Of a stretch of 64,000 bases of DNA, positions 25,594 through 33,617 are shown one piece after another. This DNA is from Microbispora hainanensis (lineage in GTDB: Bacteria; Actinomycetota; Actinomycetes; Streptosporangiales; Streptosporangiaceae), in the NCBI RefSeq assembly GCF_036186745.1, contig NZ_CP108086.1, forward strand, positions 5,456,001 through 5,520,000, written 5' to 3'. A program made the position numbers and the translations under genes. Position 1 is the stretch's first letter. Each line of letters begins with the position of its first letter. A model generated the notes under the pieces. The model was given only the letters and a program-made list of their open reading frames with translations, had not been told where the DNA came from and searched no databases.

Positions 25594-26256
25594 ATGTCAT
25601 CACCTCCCCGAGGTCTGTACGCGCGCGCCACCCCGCTCCGCCTCGCCGGTGTCACCTGCCGGCACGGCCGGCTCGCCGCGGTGGATCGCGTGGATCTCGA
25701 CCTGGCCCCCGGCGAGCATCTGGCCATCACCGGCACCAACGGGTCGGGCAAGAGCACGTTGCTCCGCGCGATCCTCGGCCTGCACCGCGAGACCAGCGGC
25801 CTGATCGAGGTCGGCGGAGTCCGGGCGAGCGGGACGGCCGACTGGGCCCGGCGCCGATCGGAGGTGGCCTGGGTGCCCCAGCGGCAGACCGCGGGCCGCT
25901 TCCCGCTCCTGGTGAGCGAGTTGCTCGCGAGCGGCGGCCACATGGAGCGGTCGGTCCGTGCCGCCGAGGAGCTGGGCGTCGGCGACCTGCTCGACCGCCC
26001 GCTCGGCACGCTGTCGGGTGGCCAGTTGCAGCGGGCCTACCTGGCGCGTGCTCTGGGCCAGGTGGCGGCGGGCGCGGGGCTGGTGCTCGCCGACGAGCCG
26101 ACGGCCGCGCTCGACTTCGCGGGGCAGGAGCAGGTGGCGGGCGTGCTCGCCGGGCTCGCGGTGACGGTCGTGGTGGTCACGCACGATCGGGCCGTGGTCG
26201 AGGCCAGTGGCCGGGTGGCCGAGATGGCGGCCGGACGGTTGCGGGAGATCGCGTGA
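25594..26256 (+). CDS. Metal ABC transporter ATP-binding protein (ZnuC/MntB-like)
   Basis: 220 aa from ATG 25594, seven bases after AGGAG; upstream in-frame codons lack family similarity. Walker A TGTNGSGKST, signature LSGGQLQRA, Walker B GLVLADEPTAALD and switch His VVVTHD are complete. The small size and the order ATPase, ABC-3 permease, solute-binding lipoprotein identify a Zn/Mn-type importer. The stop overlaps the permease start by GTGA. Confidence 0.88.
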   Translation: MSSPPRGLYARATPLRLAGVTCRHGRLAAVDRVDLDLAPGEHLAITGTNGSGKSTLLRAILGLHRETSGLIEVGGVRASGTADWARRRSEVAWVPQRQTAGRFPLLVSELLASGGHMERSVRAAEELGVGDLLDRPLGTLSGGQLQRAYLARALGQVAAGAGLVLADEPTAALDFAGQEQVAGVLAGLAVTVVVVTHDRAVVEASGRVAEMAAGRLREIA

Positions 26257-27086
26257 GCTCGCTCGGCGTCCTGCTTGACATCCCGTCGGTACGGCTGGCC
26301 TTGGTGGCCCTGGTGCTCGGGTCCGTCGCGCTGCCGATCGTCGGGGTCTTCATCGTGGGGCTCGACATCATGCCGGTCCGCTTCGCGATGATGCACGTGG
26401 CGCTGCTGGGCATCGCGATCGGGCTGCTGACCGGGCTCGACCCACTGTTGTGCGCTCTTGTGCTGTGCGGGCTGACCGGCGGAGCGCTGACCCCGCTCGC
26501 CCGCAGCGCCACCGGCCTGTCCGGGGCGATGGGCCTGCTGATGACGCTCGCGGTCGCCGCCGCGCTGCTGGTGCTGTCGATCTCGGGCGTGAACGCCAAC
26601 GGCGCCTTCGAACTGCTGTGGGGGTCGATCCTGGCCACCAGGCCCGCCGACGTGCTCGCGCTCGCGGCGCTCGCGGTCGTCGTCCCGCTGCTGTACGCCC
26701 TGCGCCGCCGTGATCTTGCCCTGCTCCTGCACGATCGGGAGCTCGCGCTGTGCTCGGGGGTCGCGGTCGAACGGCTGACCCTCATCCTGCTGGTCGTGGT
26801 CGCCGTGGCCATCGCGTCAGCGATCCGGCTGACCGGAGCCCTCCTCGTCGACGCGCTGACCCTGCTGCCGGCCCTGGCGGCACGCCGCGTCGGCCGTTCC
26901 CTGCCCGCCATGATCCGTTGGTCGGTGATCTTCGGCCTCGCGTTCAACGTGGGCGGCTTCTTCGTCTCGTTGATCTTGGACTTCCCGCCGGGCCCCACGC
27001 TCGTGCTCCTGGGCGGGGTGTGCACCCTCCTCCTCCATGCGGTACCCGCCGTTTACTCCCAACGAAGAAAGGCCATCTCCCGATGA
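26253..27086 (+). CDS. Metal ABC transporter permease (ABC-3 family)
   Basis: 277 aa from GTG 26253. About eight helices with the family features: an early MPVRFAMMHVALLGIAIGLL stretch, ALCSGVAVERL before the sixth helix, and RLTGALLVDALTLLPALAAR, the strongly conserved G-x-LLV-x-A-x-x-x-x-P-A-A segment of ABC-3 permeases. Overlaps the lipoprotein gene by ATGA. Confidence 0.87.
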   Translation: MSSLGVLLDIPSVRLALVALVLGSVALPIVGVFIVGLDIMPVRFAMMHVALLGIAIGLLTGLDPLLCALVLCGLTGGALTPLARSATGLSGAMGLLMTLAVAAALLVLSISGVNANGAFELLWGSILATRPADVLALAALAVVVPLLYALRRRDLALLLHDRELALCSGVAVERLTLILLVVVAVAIASAIRLTGALLVDALTLLPALAARRVGRSLPAMIRWSVIFGLAFNVGGFFVSLILDFPPGPTLVLLGGVCTLLLHAVPAVYSQRRKAISR

Positions 27087-27874
27087 TTACCCTGCACCGA
27101 CTACGCCTCGTGGCCGCCGTGACCGCCGTCGTCGCCCTCGCCACCGCCGCCTGCGGCGGCGACCAGAGCGGTACGGCGGCGACTCCCGCCGCCACAGCCA
27201 AGGGACTGAAGATCGTGGCCGCGTCCACATGGGAGGCCGGCTTCGCCAGGGCAGCGGGAGCCACCGACGTCGCCGTCATCGTCCCTCCCGGCGTTCAGCA
27301 CGCGCCCGACTACGACCCGAAGCCGTCCGACCTGGCCAAGGTGGCCCAGGCCGACGTCGTGCTCTATGCGGACTTCGAAGGGTTCGCCGGCAAGATCAAG
27401 GATGCGGCGGGATCCAAGGCGAAGCTGATCGCGCTGACGCTGGACAACGCGCCCGCCACCGTCAAGAGCCAGGTCCAGCGGCTGGGTGCCGAGTTCGGCA
27501 CGGCTGACGCCGCCACGAAGTGGATCGATTCCTTCGACACGAAGTATGCGGCGCTCAAGCAGAAGGTCAGCGCCGCCGCGGGCGGCACCCCGCCGGTCGT
27601 CGTCACCCAGGCGTTCGTCGCCTGGGCCGCCGACCTCGCGGGCACCACTCCTGCGGGCACCTACGGCCCCCAGCCGCCCACGGTGAGTCAGATCTCCGAG
27701 CTGGCCGCCAAGAAGCCGCAGCTCATTCTGGACAACTCCGCGATGCCCGGAGGCGACGCCCTGGCCAACGTCAACGCCAAACGGGTGGTCATCGACAACT
27801 TCCCCGGCCAGGGGCTCGACCTGCTGGAGGTGTTCCAGCGCAACGCCGACGCCCTCACCGCCGCACTCAGCTGA
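27083..27874 (+). CDS. Metal ABC transporter solute-binding lipoprotein (TroA-like)
   Basis: 263 aa from ATG 27083. Lipoprotein signal with lipobox TAAC (Cys about residue 23). GVQHAPDYDPKPSD (about residues 72-85) is the first metal-binding His region of cluster A-I binding proteins, although its order is altered from the usual PHxYEPTPSD. The His-rich flexible loop of Zn-specific ZnuA is absent, so Mn or another ion is possible. A hairpin terminator follows. Confidence 0.82.
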   Translation: MITLHRLRLVAAVTAVVALATAACGGDQSGTAATPAATAKGLKIVAASTWEAGFARAAGATDVAVIVPPGVQHAPDYDPKPSDLAKVAQADVVLYADFEGFAGKIKDAAGSKAKLIALTLDNAPATVKSQVQRLGAEFGTADAATKWIDSFDTKYAALKQKVSAAAGGTPPVVVTQAFVAWAADLAGTTPAGTYGPQPPTVSQISELAAKKPQLILDNSAMPGGDALANVNAKRVVIDNFPGQGLDLLEVFQRNADALTAALS

Positions 27875-27883
27875 CGCGCCGAC

Positions 27884-27913
27884 CAGGGGCGGCCCTGCCC
27901 GTGGCCGCCCCTG
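27884..27913 (+). terminator. Terminator of the metal ABC operon
   Basis: Perfect 11-bp arms CAGGGGCGGCC and complement (27884-27894, 27903-27913), eight-base loop, ten bases past the stop codon. Confidence 0.65.
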
Positions 27914-27927
27914 CCCTGGAGGATCTC

Positions 27928-29004
27928 GTGGACACACCCGTGCTCATCGTCGGGGGCGGACCGGTCGGCCTGTGCACGTCGATCGCCCTGTCCCGCGCCG
28001 GAGTCGCCTCGACACTGGTCGAAAGACACCCCGCGAGCTCACCCTTTCCCAAGGGCCGGGCGCTCAGCATCCGGACCATGGAGGTGCTGCGCGGCTACGG
28101 CCTGGAAGACCGGGTCGTGGCGGCGCGGGTGCCCCGCGAGGAGAGCCTGCACTTCTACTTCGGCGCGTCGCTGACGGCCGCCGAGCACACCCGCAACAGC
28201 AACGTGCCCGACCCGGCCAGGGCCGCGCTCAGCTCCACCTTCACCGCGGCGAGGTCCCAGGACGTGCTGGAGCCGCTGCTCCGTGAGCACGCCGAGTCGT
28301 TCGCTCCCGCCCGGGTGCTCTTCGGATGGGAGCTGACCGGTTTCGAGCAGGACCCCGACAGCGTCACCGCGCGGCTGACGGGCGCGGACGGCCGGCCCTG
28401 CATTCTCCGCGCCGCGTACCTGCTCGCCGCCGACGGAGCCTCCGGACGCGTACGGGGCATGCTCGGCATCGCCATGCCAGGCGACCGAGTGCTGAGCCGT
28501 AACCTCGACATCCTGTTCGAGGCCGACCTGCGCCCGCACGTCGCCGATTGGCTCAGCCTGGTCTACAGCATCGCGGACCCGGCCCTGACCGGGACGTTCA
28601 TGACTGTGGACAACCATGGCCGATGGCTGTTCAACCTCGTGCACGACCCCACCCGCCGGTCCGTCGACGGGCTCACCGCGGACGACTGCGCCGATCTGGT
28701 GCGGCAGGCCGCGGGCGTGCCGGACCTGGAGGTGAAGGTCGTCGCGACGCAGGAGTGGACGGCCTCGGCCATGCTCGCCGATCGCTACCGGTCGGGCCCT
28801 GTCTTCCTGGCCGGTGACGCCGCCCACCCGATGACTCCGTACGGCGGGTTTCGCAAGAACTGCGGCATCCAGGACGCCGACAACCTGGCCTGGAAGCTCG
28901 CCGCGGTGGTTGGACGCGACGCTCAGCAGGCGAACGGTCCGATCGCCCCGATGAGCATCGCGAGGCCCGCGGCCAGGAAGAAGTCTCCCCACACCAGCTC
29001 ATGA
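27928..29004 (+). CDS. FAD-dependent aromatic hydroxylase, C-terminally truncated
   Basis: 358 aa from GTG 27928 behind CTGGAGG. It has the FAD dinucleotide fold LIVGGGPVGLCTSIAL (about residues 6-21), a DG-type motif LLAADGASGRVRG, and the second FAD motif VFLAGDAAHPMTPYGGF. Family members run to about 500 residues; here similarity stops after NLAWKLAAVV (about base 28910), and the last ~30 residues are simply the antisense of the neighbouring hydrolase gene. FAD-binding parts survive, but the C-terminal domain is lost, so activity is doubtful. It overlaps the convergent gene by 82 bases. Confidence 0.75.
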   Translation: MDTPVLIVGGGPVGLCTSIALSRAGVASTLVERHPASSPFPKGRALSIRTMEVLRGYGLEDRVVAARVPREESLHFYFGASLTAAEHTRNSNVPDPARAALSSTFTAARSQDVLEPLLREHAESFAPARVLFGWELTGFEQDPDSVTARLTGADGRPCILRAAYLLAADGASGRVRGMLGIAMPGDRVLSRNLDILFEADLRPHVADWLSLVYSIADPALTGTFMTVDNHGRWLFNLVHDPTRRSVDGLTADDCADLVRQAAGVPDLEVKVVATQEWTASAMLADRYRSGPVFLAGDAAHPMTPYGGFRKNCGIQDADNLAWKLAAVVGRDAQQANGPIAPMSIARPAARKKSPHTSS

Positions 29005-29963
29005 CGGGTGGCCACACCGTGGACGAGGTCGTAGCAGCCGTCGAGCAGACGGCCGTCACGCAGATGCGATCCCACCAGTTCGGCGAGCACACCTGCCGCC
29101 CGGTCGCGCAGGGCGGAGGCGACCCGGCCCTCGGCCAGCGCGGCCAGCTTGAGGGCTGCTACGGCCTCGATGGCCGCGGCGGAGGTGTCGGGCGGACTGC
29201 CCTGTCGCACGGCCGAGGCGGGAGGAACCGCGGGCGAGCCGGGCGCGAAACGGGCCGCGACGCAGGGCCGGGCGAGGATCCGGCGCAGATCGCCGGGTGG
29301 CAGGACCCGCCCCGTGTGCGCGGCGTCGGCGCAGGCGAGCGCCAGCCAGCCGATGGTGCGGCTCCAGCCGGGAGGCGGCTCGGGATGCGCCCGCCACATG
29401 CCGTCCGGTTGGAGCGCCCACGCGGGGACAGCCGTGTCGTCCGTCAGGTCGATCTGCAGGCGCAACTGCGCACCGGCGGCGGCGTCCCCCGGCGACCCGG
29501 CCAGGCCGAGCAGGGGCACCAGGCCGGGCAGGGCGTCGACCCTGGCCAGCTCACGGGGGCCCCCGAACGCCGTGCCCCACGGCACCATTCCCAGCGCGGG
29601 ATCGAAGGCGTCCAGGCAGGCCTGTGCCGCACGCTCTCGCAGCGCTTCAGACTCCGGGCAGTCGCGTGCCAGGGCGGTGCCGTACCAGAAGATAAGGCCG
29701 CGGGCTGCGGTGTCGGCCTCGACCCAGGGAGCCAGAGCCGCCGTCCGCCTGCTCGCGGCGGCATGGGCGCCCTCGTCCCCATGCACGACGACCCGCAACC
29801 ACAACAGACCAGTCCAGAAGCCGCCCGCCCATGAACCGCGAGCGGTGGTCGTCCAGCTTCCCGACGCCGGGTCGGCGTACAGCGGCCACCGTGTCGCGGC
29901 TCGCGACTCCGTTTCCGCCACCCGTTCCAGGATCTGGCCGAGGGCCCGCCGCTCCCAGCTCAC
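28923..29963 (-). CDS. GH88-like (unsaturated glucuronyl hydrolase-type) alpha/alpha-barrel protein
   Basis: 346 aa from GTG 29963, overlapping the MFS stop by GTGA. The (alpha/alpha)6-barrel pattern of Trp/Gly-rich helices is seen in GSWAGGFWTGLLWLR, GLIFWYGTALARD, and the C-terminal HELVWGDFFLAAGLA that resembles the WGD-Y-F-x-x-EAL end of GH88/GH105 enzymes. No signal peptide, so it would act on imported sugar. The general-acid Asp was not assigned. Coupled to the transporter gene, which could import the glycoside. Confidence 0.65.
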   Translation of the reverse strand: MSWERRALGQILERVAETESRAATRWPLYADPASGSWTTTARGSWAGGFWTGLLWLRVVVHGDEGAHAAASRRTAALAPWVEADTAARGLIFWYGTALARDCPESEALRERAAQACLDAFDPALGMVPWGTAFGGPRELARVDALPGLVPLLGLAGSPGDAAAGAQLRLQIDLTDDTAVPAWALQPDGMWRAHPEPPPGWSRTIGWLALACADAAHTGRVLPPGDLRRILARPCVAARFAPGSPAVPPASAVRQGSPPDTSAAAIEAVAALKLAALAEGRVASALRDRAAGVLAELVGSHLRDGRLLDGCYDLVHGVATRHELVWGDFFLAAGLAMLIGAIGPFAC

Positions 29964-31141
29964 GCGTGTGCCCTCGATCCGAACCACGCAGGCGCCGCGA
30001 CGACGGCCGCCGCGGCGAACTCGCCGGCGACCAGCAGCCACGCCGGGCCATAGCCGGTGGCGTCGACGACGATCCCGAAAAGGGGAGGCCCGGCGGCGAA
30101 GCCGGCGAAGAAACCGGACGACACGAGCGCGGAGTCGCGGCCGGCCGTACGCGGATCCGCCCACCTGATCACCGCGACCATGCTGACGGCGTTGGCGGCG
30201 ACGGCGAAGGCCCCGACGACGGCTGCCCCCGCCCATACCAGGAGGGACACGTTTCCGGAGGCGAACAGCAGCAGGGCGGCCGCGCAGGCGCCGGCCGCCA
30301 GGGGGGCGAGCAGCGCGTCGGCCCGGGGGATGCGTCCGGCCCGGCGTGCCCAGCCGACTCTGCCCGCGACACCGGTGACGCCGAGCACCGCGACCAGCCA
30401 CCCCGCGACCACCGGGCTCAGACCGAGCCGCTGTGCCCCGTACAGCGACAGGTAGGTGTTGACCGCCGCGATGGCGCAACCGAGGAGGAAGGAGAAGAAG
30501 GCCAGGACGGCGACGCCCCTCCCGGGCGGCGCGGCCGGGCGCCGCGAGTCGGCCCGCGCGGGGTCGGGCGGCAGGGCGCGTGTCGCCCACACCGCGATGA
30601 GCAGGGCGATGGCCGCCGAGACAGCGACCGCACCCCGCCAGCCCGCCCACACGGCGACAGTGGCCAGCGGCAGTCCGGCCGCGAGCGCTCCGAGCTGGAC
30701 GCCGGACTGTTTCCAGCCCGTGACCGCGCCGCGCCGGGTGGGCTCGACCACGGCCAGGATCACCTTGTTGGTGGCGGGATTGGCCAGCGCCTGCGGAAGC
30801 CCGCCCAGCGCCACCGCCAGCAGGAGCATCCACGACCCGCCGGAGACGGAGATCAGCGCCAGGGCCGCGGCCGCGATCACCAGCAGGGCGACGAGGCACC
30901 GGCGGGCACCGAGCCGGTCCACCCATCGGCCCGCCGTGAACGACAGCGCGGCGGCGATGCCGAAGCCTGCCGTGGTCGTCAATCCGAGCACCGCGCGCGG
31001 TACGCCCGCCTCCACCAGACGCGGGCCGAGCGCCCCGATGAGGAACAACTGCACCATGGAGACGCCCATCACAGCGGTGAGCAGTGCGGTGACGCTCCTC
31101 GTCCCGGCCGCCTCGTTCGGCGGACGCACCGGCGTTCGCAT
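29960..31141 (-). CDS. MFS transporter
   Basis: 393 aa from ATG 31141, preceded by a strong GAGAGGAGAAGG. Twelve predicted helices. The loop 2-3 motif is GRWVDRLGARRCL (the G-x-x-x-D-R-x-G-x-R signature), repeated more weakly in the second half. Substrate unknown; coupling to the GH88-like gene suggests a sugar or glycoside. Confidence 0.85.
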   Translation of the reverse strand: MRTPVRPPNEAAGTRSVTALLTAVMGVSMVQLFLIGALGPRLVEAGVPRAVLGLTTTAGFGIAAALSFTAGRWVDRLGARRCLVALLVIAAAALALISVSGGSWMLLLAVALGGLPQALANPATNKVILAVVEPTRRGAVTGWKQSGVQLGALAAGLPLATVAVWAGWRGAVAVSAAIALLIAVWATRALPPDPARADSRRPAAPPGRGVAVLAFFSFLLGCAIAAVNTYLSLYGAQRLGLSPVVAGWLVAVLGVTGVAGRVGWARRAGRIPRADALLAPLAAGACAAALLLFASGNVSLLVWAGAAVVGAFAVAANAVSMVAVIRWADPRTAGRDSALVSSGFFAGFAAGPPLFGIVVDATGYGPAWLLVAGEFAAAAVVAAPAWFGSRAHA

Positions 31142-31385
31142 GGCCTTCTCCTCTCGCCCGGGATTCCGCCCGCAGTAGCGCGTGACGATCGCGCACCAGA
31201 AGTCGTGGGTGGGCCCCGGTGAGTTCCCGGACGGAGGGATTCCGGTGACGCCGTCCCGCCGGACGCGCGGGCCGCCGCCTCGTCCCGGCGACCTGTCCGC
31301 GCACCAGTCACCCGACGCCGCATCCTCCGAGCTGCTCAGCCACCGCCCGGGACGGAAGGAACGCTCACCATGTTCTCTGTCACCA

Positions 31386-31946
31386 GTGACCATCGATCTG
31401 CCGACGACCACCGGCTCACGGCTCGCCCTGGCCGCACGCGAAGGGACCTCCGAGGACGTGGAGGCGTTCGCCCGCGCGTTCTACCCTGACGTGCGCCGCT
31501 TCGTCGCCTATCTGTCCGACGTGCAGGCCGCCGACGACCTGACCCAGGAGACCTTCGTGCGGGCGCTCGGCAGTCTGCCGAGGTTCGCCGGCCGGTCGTC
31601 GGCACGCACCTGGTTGCTGTCGATCGCCCGGAGGGTCGTCGTCGACATGTTCCGCTCGGCGGCGGTGCGGCCCGCCGTCGCCGACGTCGCCGACTGGCAG
31701 AGTGCGGCCGAACGGTGCCTGCCGCGCGGACTGCCCGGTCACGAGGATGGCGTGGCCCTCGACGACCTGCTCTCCCGGGTGCCGCCCCAGCGGCGTGAGG
31801 CGTTCGTCCTGACTCAGCTCATGGGACTGTCGTACGCGGAGGCCGCCGTGCTGATCGGATGTCCGGTGGGCACCGTGCGCTCGCGGGTGGCGCGGGCCCG
31901 TCGTCAACTCGTCGCATCCCTGCTGGCCGCCGAACGAGCGGCCTGA
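31386..31946 (+). CDS. ECF-type RNA polymerase sigma factor
   Basis: 186 aa from GTG 31386; the frame stays open upstream but that part has no similarity. Region 2 (FYPDVRRFVAYLSDVQAADD then LTQETFVRALGSLPRF) and region 4 (PPQRREAFVLTQLMGLSYAE then AAVLIGCPVGTVRSRVARAR) are intact. It resembles the SigC-like ECF group, whose members often lack an adjacent anti-sigma gene, and none is seen here. Convergent with the acyl-CoA ligase across a terminator. An ATG at 31370 with a better ribosome site is in a different frame. Confidence 0.85.
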   Translation: MTIDLPTTTGSRLALAAREGTSEDVEAFARAFYPDVRRFVAYLSDVQAADDLTQETFVRALGSLPRFAGRSSARTWLLSIARRVVVDMFRSAAVRPAVADVADWQSAAERCLPRGLPGHEDGVALDDLLSRVPPQRREAFVLTQLMGLSYAEAAVLIGCPVGTVRSRVARARRQLVASLLAAERAA

Positions 31947-31965
31947 TCCGCTCGCGCCGCGGACA

Positions 31966-31999
31966 CTGCTGGGGCCGGAGGCAGCTCCGGCCCCAGCAG
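31966..31999. terminator. Bidirectional terminator between sigma factor and acyl-CoA ligase genes
   Basis: Perfect 14-bp arms CTGCTGGGGCCGGA and complement (31966-31979 and 31986-31999) with a six-base loop, between two convergent stops. Confidence 0.75.
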
Positions 32000-32003
32000 T
32001 CGC

Positions 32004-33617
32004 TCAGCCTGATGTCAGCAAGCGATCGCGCAGCGCCCGCCGGTCGGGCTTGCCGGCGGGGTTGAGCGGGATTGACTCCACGACGAGCAGCGACTCGGGG
32101 TGCTTGCGCTTGTCGAGGCCATGCGCGGCGAGATGCGCGCACAGGCCGGGGAGGTCGACGGTCATACCGGGCCGCGCGACGAGGCACACGGCGAGCCGCT
32201 CACCGAACACCGGGTCGGGCACCCCCAGGCAGACCGCTTCGGCCACACCGGGATGAGTGGCCACGGCTCGCTCGACCTCGGCGGGACTGATGTTGAGTCC
32301 TCCTCGGATGACGATCTGCTTCAGCCTGCCCACCAGACGCAGACGCCCGTGCTCGTCGATCAGTCCCAGATCGCCCGTACGCACCCAGCCCTCGGCGGTT
32401 CGGTAGCGCTGGTTCAATTCGGGCGCCCCGACGTAGCACATGGGAGTCATCGGGCCACGGGCGATGATCTCTCCCACCGGGTCGTCGTTCTCGAGCGGGT
32501 CGATGCGGATGTCGGTGACCCGCGGATCCGGTGAGCCGACGACGGTGCCGGGCCCCGCGGCCGGCGGCTCCGGCCGCAGGCCGCCGTGGCAGTTCACCCC
32601 GTCGGCCGAGCCGTACAGGTTGACCACGGGACAGCCGAACCGCTCACGGGCCGCCGCGGCGGTCGGGGCGTCCAGGTCGGCGCCGCCGAGGACCAGCGCG
32701 GTCATCGGCGGCATCGGTTCCGGCACCGGTCCGGTGAGCATCTTGCGGACCATGGTCGGTACGGCCAGCACGTGCGTGGGCCGGTGGTCGCGGATCGCGG
32801 CAAGGGCGTGCTCGGGGGTGAAGTGGTCGAGCAGCACCAGCGTGCCGCCGTGCCTGGCCAGGGTGACGGCGGTGCCGTTGCTGCCGAAGGCGGAGGCCAG
32901 CGGGACCAGGAACAGGCACCGCGGAGGGCAGCCGTCCTCGATCAGGGTGGCGAGGAAGTTGCCGCGCCCGCCGGCCAGCGCGTTGTGCGAATAGGCGATC
33001 ATCTTGGGATCGGCCTCGGAGCCGGAGGAGACGAGGATGCGGGCGGCCTCGTCGGGATCGGGCCGGGCCGGGACGAACCCCGGGTCGTACCCGGCCGTCA
33101 ACTCGGCCCACGGCACGCTGCCCGCGGGCGCTTCGCCCGGTCCCACGGCGACGACGAACCGCAACGCGGGCAGCCGCTCCGCCGCCGCCACCAGATCGGC
33201 CGCATGGCGGACGCCCCGATGCTCCGAGGCGGCGATGACGGCCCTCGCCCCGGAGCGGCCGAGCAGCGAGACCGCTTCGGAGGCGCCCCTGCCGACGGGG
33301 AAGGGGAGCGCCACGGCGCCCAGGGCGGCCAGCGCCAGGTCGGCGATCACGGCGTCCGCGCCGTTGGGCAACTGGACTCCGACGACGTCGCCCTCGCACA
33401 CGCCGAGCGCCCGCAGGCCCGCCGCCGCGGAGCGAGTGAGGATGTCGAGTTCGGCATAGCTCAGGTGTCCCGCCGCGTCGACGACCGCGATCCGGCCGGG
33501 ATCGGCGACACGGTGCGCCCGGAACAGCGCGTACAGGTCGAGATCGGGGTAGGTGCCCTCGGCGGCCCACTCCCGGCGCAGCGTGGCCGGGACGAGGTCG
33601 ATCAGCTGAGCGGTCAT
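32004..33617 (-). CDS. AMP-dependent acyl-CoA/aryl-CoA ligase
   Basis: 537 aa. The ANL superfamily motifs are present: an unusual A3 loop RILVSSGSEADPKMIAYSHN (SSGSEADPK replaces the common TSGTTGxPK), VNLYGSADG (A5), WVRTGDLGLIDEHGRLRLVG (A7/A8), RGGLNISPAEVE, and the catalytic Lys in NPAGKPDRRALR (A10). It would form an acyl-CoA via an acyl-AMP. It overlaps the CoA-transferase gene by ATGA, so the two probably act on the same acid. The chain preference is unknown. Confidence 0.87.
   Translation of the reverse strand: MTAQLIDLVPATLRREWAAEGTYPDLDLYALFRAHRVADPGRIAVVDAAGHLSYAELDILTRSAAAGLRALGVCEGDVVGVQLPNGADAVIADLALAALGAVALPFPVGRGASEAVSLLGRSGARAVIAASEHRGVRHAADLVAAAERLPALRFVVAVGPGEAPAGSVPWAELTAGYDPGFVPARPDPDEAARILVSSGSEADPKMIAYSHNALAGGRGNFLATLIEDGCPPRCLFLVPLASAFGSNGTAVTLARHGGTLVLLDHFTPEHALAAIRDHRPTHVLAVPTMVRKMLTGPVPEPMPPMTALVLGGADLDAPTAAAARERFGCPVVNLYGSADGVNCHGGLRPEPPAAGPGTVVGSPDPRVTDIRIDPLENDDPVGEIIARGPMTPMCYVGAPELNQRYRTAEGWVRTGDLGLIDEHGRLRLVGRLKQIVIRGGLNISPAEVERAVATHPGVAEAVCLGVPDPVFGERLAVCLVARPGMTVDLPGLCAHLAAHGLDKRKHPESLLVVESIPLNPAGKPDRRALRDRLLTSG

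Noticed and set aside
29831..31222. Plus-strand 463-codon frame opposite the MFS gene
   Set aside because: Antisense artefact; the minus strand has a complete MFS protein with a good ribosome site.
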